11,320 nucleotides of DNA from Christensenella sp. UBA1252 (GTDB lineage Bacteria; Bacillota; Clostridia; Christensenellales; CAG-1252): NCBI GenBank assembly GCA_002308575.1, contig DBVY01000005.1, positions 1,887-13,206 on the forward strand, written 5' to 3'. Below the pieces are notes generated by a model, which searched no databases, was not told the DNA's origin, and saw only the letters and a list, made by a program, of their open reading frames with translations. The position numbers were made by a program, and so were the translations under genes. This document shows, in pieces, positions 1 through 6,367 of this stretch; position 1 is the stretch's first letter, and every line of letters begins with the position of its first letter.

Positions 1-124
1 TCGTGATCGAGGTTAAGCCGCTGCAATTATTGAACGCAGAACCCCCGATGCTCGCCACGCTATCCGGGATCGTGATTGAGGTTAAGCCGCTGCAACCGCG
101 GAACGCAGAAGACCCGATGCTCGT
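1..124 (-). repeat. 69-bp tandem repeat coding BspA LRR units
   Basis: The bases from 1 and from 70 repeat with a period of exactly 69 bp (23 codons); the shared core reads GAGGTTAAGCCGCTGCAA on the plus strand. The copies match well for about 55 bp and then diverge. This is the DNA form of the leucine-rich repeat array, which presumably continues past the left edge. Confidence 0.85.
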
Positions 125-580
125 CACCACCTTTCCTTGATATTGCGCAGGGATCACAACGTCCGTATCTGTGCAGGTGCCGATACCGGTCACCTGATAA
201 GTATCGTCATTCTTCAACGCAAAAGCTAATCCTTCACCCTTTTTCAGTTTTGCGATCACTTCGCTCTTGGTCGCGCCGCAGACGGTACAAGTATAAGTCC
301 TCACCCCTTCCGCTTCCTCGGTGGCGAGCGTGGTGATCTCCCCATCATTCCAGGTGTGCGCGGCTTTATCCTTTATCTCTGCCGTATGTTCACAGGTGGC
401 GGCGTGCCAATGGTAATCGGCATCTTTTGACCAAATATCAGAAAAAGTATGTGTGTGTACCGGTTCCGGGTCAACGACCGGTTCCGTTATGGTTTCGTTG
501 CTTACATTCTCACAAGCAGCGAATACCAAGCAGACAGACAGCAGAATCAAAAACACTATGATCCCTGTGCTCTTTTTCAT
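1..580 (-). CDS. BspA-like leucine-rich-repeat lipoprotein (5' part, cut by window edge)
   Basis: The reading frame starts at ATG 580-578 and stays open to base 1, giving 193 codons; the C-terminus lies outside the window. An AGGAGG at 589-594 sits 8 nt upstream and fixes the start. Residues 1-22 are a signal peptide with a hydrophobic core, and the lipobox LVFAAC puts the lipidated cysteine at residue 23, so the protein should be anchored to the outer face of the membrane. Residues about 45-115 form a Cys/His-containing segment ending in TYTCTVCGATK, a type common in clostridial surface proteins. From about residue 150 the chain enters 23-residue repeats (VTSIGSSAF, CSGLTSITIP) typical of the BspA/LRR_5 family, which act in adhesion and protein binding. 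The ligand is unknown. The gene has its own promoter and a terminator-containing leader. The family call is firm; the function is inferred. Confidence 0.88.
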   Translation of the reverse strand, partial: MKKSTGIIVFLILLSVCLVFAACENVSNETITEPVVDPEPVHTHTFSDIWSKDADYHWHAATCEHTAEIKDKAAHTWNDGEITTLATEEAEGVRTYTCTVCGATKSEVIAKLKKGEGLAFALKNDDTYQVTGIGTCTDTDVVIPAQYQGKVVTSIGSSAFRGCSGLTSITIPDSVASIGGSAFNNCSGLTSIT

Positions 581-606
581 TTCCTATTCCTCCTTGCGTG
601 CCTAAT

Positions 607-639
607 AAAAAAAGGTACCGCCTCAAGCGAAGCGGTACC
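607..639 (-). terminator. Intrinsic terminator inside the leader of the BspA-like gene
   Basis: Read on the minus strand, GGTACCGC (639-632) and GCGGTACC (621-614) form a perfect 8-bp stem with a 10-nt loop, followed at once by seven U residues (613-607). It lies after the predicted promoter (772-800) and 27 bp before the start codon at 580. It must therefore end most transcripts before the gene, unless it is antiterminated or marks the end of a separate small RNA. Confidence 0.75.
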
Positions 640-765
640 TGCAAAAATGCACACCATCTCGCCTGCTGCGATACATCTTACACTAGAGCCAAAAAGGTCG
701 TGTAACGCGAAATAAGCGCATCCTTACCGAAAGGATGCCCTTTTTGGCTTATTCAGATGTATCGC
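607..765 (-). ncRNA. Structured leader or small RNA of unknown class
   Basis: The predicted transcript starts near 765 and ends at the 607-639 terminator, about 160 nt. It opens with an 11-bp closing stem, GCGATACATCT pairing with AGATGTATCGC (765-755 with 678-668). Nested inside are a 10-bp stem, GCCAAAAAGG with CCTTTTTGGC (748-739 with 697-688), and an 8-bp hairpin with a five-base loop (738-731 with 725-718). A further TTACAC/GTGTAA pair (678-683 and 700-705) could form an alternative fold or pseudoknot. The promoter, fold and terminator line up as one unit. I do not recognise a known riboswitch, 6S, SRP or T-box consensus. It could be a regulatory leader for the lipoprotein gene or a free-standing sRNA. 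Confidence 0.5.
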
Positions 766-771
766 GTCTAT

Positions 772-800
772 ATTTTACTATATTTGTAATTAAATTACAA
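772..800 (-). promoter_or_regulatory. Sigma-A-type promoter for the leader RNA and BspA-like gene
   Basis: On the minus strand a -35 TTGTAA (800-795) and a -10 TAAAAT (777-772) are separated by exactly 17 bp. Transcription would start near 765, at the first base of the long closing stem of the leader RNA. Confidence 0.6.
784..800. promoter_or_regulatory. 17-bp dyad over the -35/spacer (candidate operator)
   Basis: TTGTAATT-A-AATTACAA is a perfect inverted repeat with 8-bp arms around one central base. It covers the -35 box and most of the spacer of the leader promoter, a common position for a repressor site. It does not fit the GlnR spacing (TGTNA-N7-TNACA) or a Fur/PerR box well, so no regulator is named. 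Confidence 0.4.
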
Positions 801-985
801 CAGTTAGTTTTTCGATAACCCGCATTGAAAATTTGCCCTCGTTTTCAAACTCCGAAAATATGTAAAATGACACTTCATTCGTAATGGCTATTGAGAATTT
901 TTGTAAAAAGTTGCAATTTTCTCAACAGAAAGGCGCGATCCGCTAAAAAAATTCAATTTTGGTTACCGCCGCGCCGCCAATAGGC
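801..985. other. AT-rich intergenic stretch with no gene
   Basis: This is the gene-free part upstream of the leader promoter. It has two spaced inverted repeats: TTGAAAA/TTTTCAA (825-831 and 842-848), about 25 bp upstream of the -35 box, and TTGAGAA/TTCTCAA (891-897 and 919-925). No credible start codon with a ribosome binding site was found on either strand. Function is unknown. Confidence 0.5.
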
Positions 986-1012
986 AAAAAGTCGGATTTA
1001 TCCGACTTTTTT
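986..1012. terminator. Bidirectional terminator after the MBL-fold gene
   Basis: GTCGGA (991-996) and TCCGAC (1001-1006) form a stem with a TTTA loop, flanked by A5 on the left and T6 on the right. It therefore works on either strand. It lies about 83 bp past the stop codon of the minus-strand MBL-fold gene and most likely ends that transcript. Confidence 0.8.
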
Positions 1013-1094
1013 CTTTCACTTAACGTTAGGGATTTGAACGAGAGCGTTAAGAAACGCGCCTCAATTAAGGTTTTATTTTTAACCGCAAGGCTGA

Positions 1095-1796
1095 TTATTT
1101 GAACAATTTGCAGAGTTTTCTTTTTGCTTGTTTATCGACGTAGTTCGTGAGGGCGGTTTTCGGGAAAGGTTTTCCGTGGCCGGTATAGAGAAAATCGCCG
1201 TCCATCGAAAGAAGCTGTTTCCAACTTTCCACGAGTTTTTCGTTATCTTCGATCCAAAGAGGGGAGAAGCCCGTTGCACCTGCGCCGTTCATGCAAATAT
1301 CGCCGATAAACAGTTTATCGTCTACTTTTAAGCAAAGATCGTTGTCCGTATGGCCGTGAAGAACGAAAAACGTGATGCCTTCTTCCGCCAAGGGTTGCGT
1401 TTCCGCGTCTAAGGATCCCGAAATATCAATCGGTTCGAACGTTTGAAGGCGGGGCGTTGCCGCAGAAATGCGATTGATCAAAAAGAAAGCTTTGCGCGAA
1501 ATCCAAACGTTTTTCTCGTTTACGCCCGATAAAAGGCGCTCTTTCTCGGCGGGCAAACAAATCAGCGTTGCCCCAGTGTCTTCAAGGATCTTTTTTAAGA
1601 AGCCGGCGTGGTCGGCGTGTACGTGCGTTAAAACGACGTAGCGGATCGAAGATAATTCGATTCGGTGCTTTTTCACGGTTTTCAGAAAGTGTTTGTAATC
1701 GAAAGGATATCCCGTGTCAACGAGCAACCAACTGCCTTTGATCTCGATCAAATAGGCGTTCATATAAACGGATCCGACATTCAAAACGGTTTTCAT
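1095..1796 (-). CDS. MBL-fold metallo-hydrolase
   Basis: A complete 233-residue protein of the metallo-beta-lactamase superfamily. The metal ligands are all visible: H58-x-H60-x-D62-H63 in THVHADHAG, H149 in LHGHTDND, D166 in FIGD and H207 in YTGHGKPF. The N-terminal strand pair and LLVDTGYPFD (about 24-33) are the usual lead-in. No signal peptide or membrane segment is present, so it is cytosolic. Such proteins hydrolyse thioesters, lactones or phosphoesters; the substrate cannot be read from the sequence. A role in acyl-CoA or lactone chemistry beside the acyl-CoA synthetase is only a guess. The start at 1796 has GAGGT at 1802-1806, 5 nt away. The gene has its own promoter at 1832-1860 and is followed by the 986-1012 terminator, so it appears to be transcribed alone. 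Confidence 0.92.
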   Translation of the reverse strand: MKTVLNVGSVYMNAYLIEIKGSWLLVDTGYPFDYKHFLKTVKKHRIELSSIRYVVLTHVHADHAGFLKKILEDTGATLICLPAEKERLLSGVNEKNVWISRKAFFLINRISAATPRLQTFEPIDISGSLDAETQPLAEEGITFFVLHGHTDNDLCLKVDDKLFIGDICMNGAGATGFSPLWIEDNEKLVESWKQLLSMDGDFLYTGHGKPFPKTALTNYVDKQAKRKLCKLFK

Positions 1797-1831
1797 TTTT
1801 TACCTCGCTTTTCGGGATCAATCATATAGCT

Positions 1832-1860
1832 ATTTTAACGCATTTCGGCGGTTTTTGCAA
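1832..1860 (-). promoter_or_regulatory. Promoter of the MBL-fold gene
   Basis: TTGCAA (1860-1855) and TAAAAT (1837-1832) on the minus strand are separated by 17 bp. The predicted start near 1825 leaves a leader of about 29 nt. The same TTGCAA-17-TAAAAT layout occurs before the SipW operon. Confidence 0.55.
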
Positions 1861-1888
1861 GACGTTTTATGAAAGCAATATTTTTATT

Positions 1889-1906
1889 GAAAAATACCTA
1901 TTTTTC
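1889..1906. promoter_or_regulatory. 18-bp dyad upstream of the MBL-fold promoter
   Basis: GAAAAATA-CC-TATTTTTC is a perfect 8-bp-arm inverted repeat about 28 bp upstream of the -35 box. It lacks the GC-rich stem expected of a terminator. It may be a regulator-binding site or simply AT-rich sequence. Confidence 0.3.
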
Positions 1907-1997
1907 GGAATATTCGGAGGATTTCTTTAAAAGCGGGGAAATGTCAAATAAAAGAAAAGGATTTTTCCCTATAAATCCGAACGTTTTGAGATAAATC

Positions 1998-2026
1998 AAA
2001 AGGCGACGAATCGTTCGCCGCCTTTT
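1998..2026 (-). terminator. Terminator after the acyl-CoA synthetase gene
   Basis: AAAAGGCG (1998-2005) and CGCCTTTT (2019-2026) pair around an inner CGAA/TTCG stem with one A/C mismatch (2006/2018) and a 3-nt loop. On the minus strand it is a GC-rich hairpin followed by four U residues, 48 bp past the synthetase stop. It separates that gene from the MBL-fold gene. Its T6 on the plus strand makes it symmetrical. Confidence 0.7.
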
Positions 2027-2073
2027 TTCTGATTTTTTAGATTCGTTTGCCTTTCTTTTGCGCTTTCGGCGGC

Positions 2074-3768
2074 TTATTTTTTTGCGTTTGCTTCCTCTTC
2101 CAAAACGCGATAGGCAACTTTGCCGACGATCGTTTTCGGAAGCTCGTCCCTGAATTCGATCTCTTTCGGAACGGCATAGCGCGCGATATGTTCGCGGCAG
2201 TAATTCATAATGGATTTCTTGACCTCATCGGACGGTTTTACGCCGTTTTTCAAAACGACGTACGCTTTTACTTTTTGCATTCCGTATTCGTTGTTCACGC
2301 CGATCACGCAACTGTACGAAACGAATTCGTTCGCGTCGATGACATTTTCGATCTGCGACGGATAGACGTTATAACCGTTGGTTATGATCATGCGTTTGAT
2401 CCGCTGTTTGAAGTAAACGAAGCCATCCTCGTCCATCGAACCGAGATCGCCGGTGTGGACGTACAAATTGCCGTCTTCGTGGCGTTTTAAGGTGTTTTTC
2501 GTTTCTTCTTCTTGGTGTACGTAACCGAGCATAACGGTCGGACCCGCTATGCAGATCTCGCCTTCCTCCCCGTAGGGGAGCTCTTCGGTCGTTCCGACCT
2601 TGCAGATCTGATAAACGGTGTCGGGGAAGGGAACGCCGATGCTGCCTTCTTTTTCTTTTACGAGCGGCGTCAAGCAACTCGCGCTCACACATTCGGTCGT
2701 GCCGTAGCCTTCGCGGACGCGGATCGACGCGTGATGGCGCGCCAAATAGTCGTCCACCTTCTTTTTCAGTTTGATCGATAGGCTGTCCCCACCCGAAAAC
2801 ATTCCTTTTAGGCAGGAAAGATCGGGTTTCGCGCCCTTTTCGAGGCGGAGAAGCGTTTCGAAAAGCGTCGGAACGCCGGCAATGAAGTTCGGTTTGTACT
2901 TTGCAAGCAGGGAAACGTAGGTTTTTGCGTTGAATTGGGGCACGAGAATACTGCATCCGCCGCTGATTATCATCGCGTGCAGGCAAACGCCGAGCCCGAA
3001 ACCGTGAAATAAAGGCATAATTGCGAGCATACGGTCGCCCGCTATAAATTGCGGATTGGTTGCAATGATTTGAACGCCGAGCACGTTAAGATTATAGTTG
3101 GAAAGCAAAATCCCTTTCGTAACGCCCGTTGTTCCGCCGCTGTAAAGAACCGCCGCGGGATCGTCCGGTTTTTGCTCGACGACGTTTGCCATAACGCCTT
3201 TTCCGAGCTTTAAAAAATCATTCCAAAGCACGCATTCTTCGGAATTTTCGTATTTCGGGATCTTTCTTTTTTCGGTCAGTTTATATCCGATCTTCGTAAA
3301 GAAGGGAAGTTCGTCTTTGAGATCGGCAACGATGATTTTTTTGAGATGCGGGCAATTCCCTCTGACGGAAACGAATTTGTTATAAAACGCGTCCAAAGTG
3401 ATCGCGAAAACGCTCTCGGAATCGTTTAAGTAGAATTCGATCTCGTTTGAAGCCGAAAGAGGGTGCACCATATTGGCGATCGCCCCCAGCGCGTTGATTG
3501 CGTAAAACGCCGCCACAGCTTGCGGGCAGTTCGGCAGGCAAACCGTTACTTTATCGCCTTTTTTGACGCCCAAAGCGGTCAGAGAAGAAGCAACGGCGTT
3601 GATCTTTTGCACCAATGCCGCATAGGTCAGTTTTTTGCCGAAAAACATCGTCGCCACATAAGAAGGGTAGGTGGTTTCCGCTTTCAAAACCGCGTGATAC
3701 AAAGAGCCTTTGAAACCTTCGAGGTGACGGGGCGTTTCTCCGTAAAAACGATACCAAGGATACTCCAT
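2074..3768 (-). CDS. Fatty acyl-CoA synthetase (AMP-forming, long/medium-chain type)
   Basis: A 564-residue member of the adenylate-forming (ANL) superfamily that should activate a carboxylic acid, most likely a fatty acid, to its CoA thioester via an acyl-AMP. In order: the P-loop YSGGTTGVTKG (209-219), PLFHGFGLG (252-260), the adenine-binding REGYGTTEC (352-360), VHTGDLG (437-443) with the hinge region KQRIKRMI (454-461), and the C-terminal catalytic lysine K550 in PKTIVGKV. All core motifs are intact. Length fits the family. The frame is open upstream to 4008, but a -10 box TATAAT at 3802-3797 overlaps the next upstream ATG, and AAGGAAG at 3774-3780 precedes 3768, so I place the start there. 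It has its own promoter and terminator. Chain-length preference and pathway (lipid recycling, degradation or surface-lipid synthesis) cannot be decided. Confidence 0.92.
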   Translation of the reverse strand: MEYPWYRFYGETPRHLEGFKGSLYHAVLKAETTYPSYVATMFFGKKLTYAALVQKINAVASSLTALGVKKGDKVTVCLPNCPQAVAAFYAINALGAIANMVHPLSASNEIEFYLNDSESVFAITLDAFYNKFVSVRGNCPHLKKIIVADLKDELPFFTKIGYKLTEKRKIPKYENSEECVLWNDFLKLGKGVMANVVEQKPDDPAAVLYSGGTTGVTKGILLSNYNLNVLGVQIIATNPQFIAGDRMLAIMPLFHGFGLGVCLHAMIISGGCSILVPQFNAKTYVSLLAKYKPNFIAGVPTLFETLLRLEKGAKPDLSCLKGMFSGGDSLSIKLKKKVDDYLARHHASIRVREGYGTTECVSASCLTPLVKEKEGSIGVPFPDTVYQICKVGTTEELPYGEEGEICIAGPTVMLGYVHQEEETKNTLKRHEDGNLYVHTGDLGSMDEDGFVYFKQRIKRMIITNGYNVYPSQIENVIDANEFVSYSCVIGVNNEYGMQKVKAYVVLKNGVKPSDEVKKSIMNYCREHIARYAVPKEIEFRDELPKTIVGKVAYRVLEEEANAKK

Positions 3769-3796
3769 TTTCGCTTCCTTTTCAAAACTTACTTTC

Positions 3797-3825
3797 ATTA
3801 TACCGAGCGGGCGCAAAAAAGGCAA
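3797..3825 (-). promoter_or_regulatory. Promoter of the acyl-CoA synthetase gene
   Basis: A perfect -10 TATAAT (3802-3797) lies 17 bp after a -35-like TTGCCT (3825-3820) on the minus strand. It overlaps the upstream in-frame ATG at 3798, which excludes that codon as the translation start from this promoter. Confidence 0.6.
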
Positions 3826-3937
3826 ACGAAAAGCCCGTCGGGCCGATAAAAAGCGGAAAAGAGAGGCGGAGTGAAGCCGCTGTTTCGGATGAACTCGAAG
3901 TAAAAACGCGCGCGAACGATCCTTTTTTCGGGAATCA

Positions 3938-3951
3938 TTAAGAGTTCTTAA
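3938..3951. promoter_or_regulatory. 14-bp palindrome between divergent promoters
   Basis: TTAAGA-GT-TCTTAA lies 24 bp upstream of the -35 box of the diguanylate cyclase promoter and about 110 bp upstream of the synthetase promoter. Position and symmetry suit a regulator-binding site for one or both divergent genes. No regulator gene is present in the window. Confidence 0.35.
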
Positions 3952-3975
3952 TAAATGAGAGGAAAAGTGTTGGTA

Positions 3976-4005
3976 TTGACACCGCGAAAAAGAATTATTT
4001 ATAAT
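3976..4005 (+). promoter_or_regulatory. Strong sigma-A-type promoter of the GGDEF gene
   Basis: Both boxes match consensus exactly: TTGACA (3976-3981) and TATAAT (4000-4005), with an 18-bp spacer. Transcription would start near 4012, about 30 nt before the start codon. Confidence 0.8.
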
Positions 4006-4041
4006 CAAAGAAAATAAAGGGAGCTTTTACGAAAGACGCGT

Positions 4042-5430
4042 ATGCTGAAGAAAATATTGAAATCGGACGGTGTTTCGGCGAATACTTGGGTCATTCCGCT
4101 CATTATATTTTTGGTGCTTTTATACAGTGCAATTATCGCCCTCGTTTATGAGGTTAAGTTTTATTCCGACAATTTGGTCGAAACGATGAATCGCTCTGCG
4201 GCGTACCAAAAAGAGATCATGGATATGCAAGCGGGCGCCGGCGTTCTTTCCGAAACTTCAACGAATTTTATTCTTTTACCGAAAGGGGAAAGCGGCGCTT
4301 TGAACGTCGGACCTTTGAACGCGTACGCAAACGAATTAAAAGTGGATCGCCGCGGCCCGAAAGTTGCCGAAAGTTTCAAAAATCATAAGGTCAGCGCCGG
4401 CGTTCGGACGTTTGTGGAAGCAGCCTCGGCGTACTCCGTTTCATTGATCGAGATCCAAATTCACGCCTTTTCGTTGATTCGATCCGTCTACGAGCTTCCC
4501 GAAACGCCTTTGATCAATTCGATCCCGAGCGTTCCCTTGACCGAAACGGAACTCGCGATGACGAACGAGGAGCGCCTCGAGCAAGCGAAAAGCTTAGTCC
4601 TCGGATCGGAATACGGTTCGAATAAATACTATTTGACCCAAAACGCGACGAATGCGACGATTGCCCTGCAAGACGAATTCGAAGTTGCGCGAAAAGACTA
4701 CGCGAAAACGTTAAAACAGTTGAGAACCGCCCTTTGGAGCGTGATCTTCGCTTTGATCGTTTTGACGATCGTGTATGCGTTTTTATTCCATCATTGGCTG
4801 GTCAGCCCGCTCAGACATTACGCGCAACTTATCAAATCCGACAAAGATTTGAAGAAGATCGGCGGCGTCAGCGAAATTCGCCTCGTAGCGAATGCGTACA
4901 ACGAACTTTTGGTGCGCCGCAACAAGCTCGAAAAGATTCTGCGTTCCGCCGCGGAAACGGATGCGTTGACGGGCTTGCCGAATCGATATAGCTTGGAATG
5001 CAACGTTTTGGAGAATAACGGGATCAACGGTTCGATGGCGGTTATTTTGTTTGACGTAAACTATTTAAAACGCATAAACGACACGAAAGGGCACTTGGCA
5101 GGCGATAAATTGATCCAAGATGCCGCCGCTTGCATTTTGGAATCGTTCGGAAAGGGGAATTCGGGGAATTGTTACCGCATCGGCGGTGACGAATTCGTTT
5201 CGATCCTGTCGAACGTTTCGGAAGAGGAGGTGCAAAGCCGCATCGATCGCTTCCGCTTTGCGTTGGAGCGCGAGAATATCAGCGTTTCCGTCGGCTATGC
5301 CTATGCCGCGAAAGCAACGGACGATTCGTTCAATTCGTTAATGATGGAGGCGGATAAAAAGATGTATACGCAGAAAAAGCAAACCCACGAGCAAGATAGG
5401 GCGAAAAAAGAGAAAAAGAAGGCGGAATGA
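4042..5430 (+). CDS. Membrane-anchored GGDEF diguanylate cyclase
   Basis: A 462-residue sensor enzyme predicted to make cyclic di-GMP from two GTP. Transmembrane helix 1 (about 16-37) and helix 2 (about 230-250) bracket a mainly helical extracytoplasmic region of about 190 residues. A HAMP-like linker (about 251-300) leads to the GGDEF domain (about 303-445), with DALTGLPNR (307-315), FDVNYLKRIND (337-347) and the signature RIGGDEF (379-385). The active site is intact. The inhibitory I-site RxxD expected five residues before GGDEF is absent (GNSG there), so product inhibition may be weak. The C-terminus is a Lys/Glu-rich tail. The start is the only good one: AAGGGAG at 4017-4023 is unusually distant (18 nt), while a weak GAAAG at 4031-4035 is nearer. 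The gene converges on the SipW operon and shares its terminator. The signal sensed is unknown. Confidence 0.9.
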   Translation: MLKKILKSDGVSANTWVIPLIIFLVLLYSAIIALVYEVKFYSDNLVETMNRSAAYQKEIMDMQAGAGVLSETSTNFILLPKGESGALNVGPLNAYANELKVDRRGPKVAESFKNHKVSAGVRTFVEAASAYSVSLIEIQIHAFSLIRSVYELPETPLINSIPSVPLTETELAMTNEERLEQAKSLVLGSEYGSNKYYLTQNATNATIALQDEFEVARKDYAKTLKQLRTALWSVIFALIVLTIVYAFLFHHWLVSPLRHYAQLIKSDKDLKKIGGVSEIRLVANAYNELLVRRNKLEKILRSAAETDALTGLPNRYSLECNVLENNGINGSMAVILFDVNYLKRINDTKGHLAGDKLIQDAAACILESFGKGNSGNCYRIGGDEFVSILSNVSEEEVQSRIDRFRFALERENISVSVGYAYAAKATDDSFNSLMMEADKKMYTQKKQTHEQDRAKKEKKKAE

Positions 5431-5454
5431 AAAAGGTTTTATTCGGAATATTAA

Positions 5455-5481
5455 AAAAAGGGGCTTTCAAAGCCCCTTTTT
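5455..5481. terminator. Shared bidirectional terminator (GGDEF gene / SipW operon)
   Basis: A5 plus GGGGCTT (5455-5466) and AAGCCCC plus T5 (5470-5481) form a strong hairpin with a TCA loop and U tracts on both strands. It lies 24 bp after the cyclase stop and 22 bp after the stop of the last gene of the minus-strand operon, so it ends both convergent transcripts. Confidence 0.92.
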
Positions 5482-5503
5482 CAATGCGTAATTTACGCGG
5501 TTA

Positions 5504-6283
5504 TTACCAATTATACATATCCGCGACCGTGAGCAAACGCGATGCGCCTGCGTTGGTAATATCGGTCAAACCGAATTCTCTCGATTTGTTATAAATAGTA
5601 GAGGGGTTTCCGGTTTGGCATCTCAAAATCATAAAGCCGCTGACCGTCTTTCCGCTCGTGATCGAATCCCAGTTTGCCGTGTAAGTATAACTGCCGGCTT
5701 CGGTTTTCTCCATAACGGTCGTTGTCGTTGCCGCGTCGGAATACCAAACGTAAAGAAGGGCGTCGGCGCCCGGGAAGTACTGCCACGTAATATTGACGCT
5801 CAAAGCATAGTAGGGCGTTCTGTTGCTCGCGGCGATCTCGTTCAAATCTCCGGCGGAGAGGGTAATCGTGTGGTTTGCGGGGATTGCCCCTGCCGCAATC
5901 GCGTTCGTTTGGTTATACATATAGATCCCCAAACCGTTCATTCGAATTACCTGAATCGTGGAGATCGTCTTCGCGGTGTTCGTTTGCACCGTATAGACGC
6001 CCGCGCTCGTTCTCGTCATCGCCTCGCCGGGATAAGCGGCGTTCGTGGAAGAATCGGAATAGGTGATAAAGATATTCGCGCGGCAATCGTCCGTTTCAAA
6101 CCAAGAGATCGCCGTTACGTCCACGGTCAAAACGCCGTTCCATCCCGCAACCGCGGAAATCGAAACGACGGCAGGGGTGGCGGTAACTTTATAGAGTGCG
6201 AAAGAAGTGCCGACGAACGCCGTGCAGATCATAAGCGCTACGATCAGTAACGCGATTCTCGCTAATATCTTTTTGCGTGGCAT
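5504..6283 (-). CDS. SipW-type secreted protein with two tandem starch-binding-like domains
   Basis: The last gene of the operon, 259 residues. The N-terminus has KKILAR followed by a hydrophobic stretch (10-30) ending in FALYKVTAT, the same context as in the 7529-8386 protein, so cleavage by the SipW-type peptidase encoded just upstream is likely. The rest looks like an internal duplication: residues about 55-148 and 160-256 align as ITYSD..M..TSAGVYTVQTN..I..IQVIRMNG against VWYSD..M..TEAGSYTYTANW..I..FMILRCQTG. The pattern, including AYPGEAMTRTSAGVYT (83-98), resembles CBM25/26-type starch-binding modules; this is by eye only. AAGGAG (6288-6293) lies 4 nt before the start. The gene follows the peptidase gene by 84 bp holding a small hairpin. 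No sortase motif, lipobox or C-terminal membrane segment is seen, so retention would need partners. Confidence 0.82.
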   Translation of the reverse strand: MPRKKILARIALLIVALMICTAFVGTSFALYKVTATPAVVSISAVAGWNGVLTVDVTAISWFETDDCRANIFITYSDSSTNAAYPGEAMTRTSAGVYTVQTNTAKTISTIQVIRMNGLGIYMYNQTNAIAAGAIPANHTITLSAGDLNEIAASNRTPYYALSVNITWQYFPGADALLYVWYSDAATTTTVMEKTEAGSYTYTANWDSITSGKTVSGFMILRCQTGNPSTIYNKSREFGLTDITNAGASRLLTVADMYNW

Positions 6284-6321
6284 AAGGCTCCTTGGTTTCG
6301 GTTTTTGCCGGTGAATCGCTC

Positions 6322-6337
6322 GCCCCGTATGCGGGGC
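6322..6337 (-). other. Small intercistronic hairpin
   Basis: GCCCCG and CGGGGC pair with a four-base loop in the 84-bp gap between the peptidase gene and the last operon gene. On the minus strand no U tract follows, so it is not an intrinsic terminator. A second weak hairpin (TTCTCT/AGAGAA) lies at 6348-6363. Either may slow RNA decay or modulate read-through. Confidence 0.4.
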
Positions 6338-6367
6338 AGGGCAGGCTTTCTCTATAAGAGAAGAGGA

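Noticed and set aside
607..700. T-box riboswitch reading of the GGTACCGC terminator
   Set aside because: The conserved UGGNACC context and the Stem I motifs are missing, and the downstream gene is not a tRNA-synthetase or amino-acid gene.
449..715. Small plus-strand open frame over the BspA leader
   Set aside because: It runs through the terminator stem, the start codon and the signal-peptide region of the minus-strand gene and has no protein features of its own.
718..748. Plus-strand terminator (8-bp hairpin followed by T5)
   Set aside because: No plus-strand gene lies upstream; the hairpin is better explained as the inner stem of the nested minus-strand RNA.
1019..1051. tRNA T-arm-like sequence (GTTCAAATCCC on the minus strand) with CTTAACG/CGTTAAG ends, possible att remnant
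   Set aside because: The T-stem does not pair beyond one base, no acceptor or anticodon arms are present, and no integrase or direct repeat is nearby.
3769..4008. 80-residue N-terminal extension of the acyl-CoA synthetase
   Set aside because: The extension is basic and unlike the family, has no ribosome binding site, and the predicted -10 box overlaps its last internal ATG. The start at 3768 has a good AAGGAAG.
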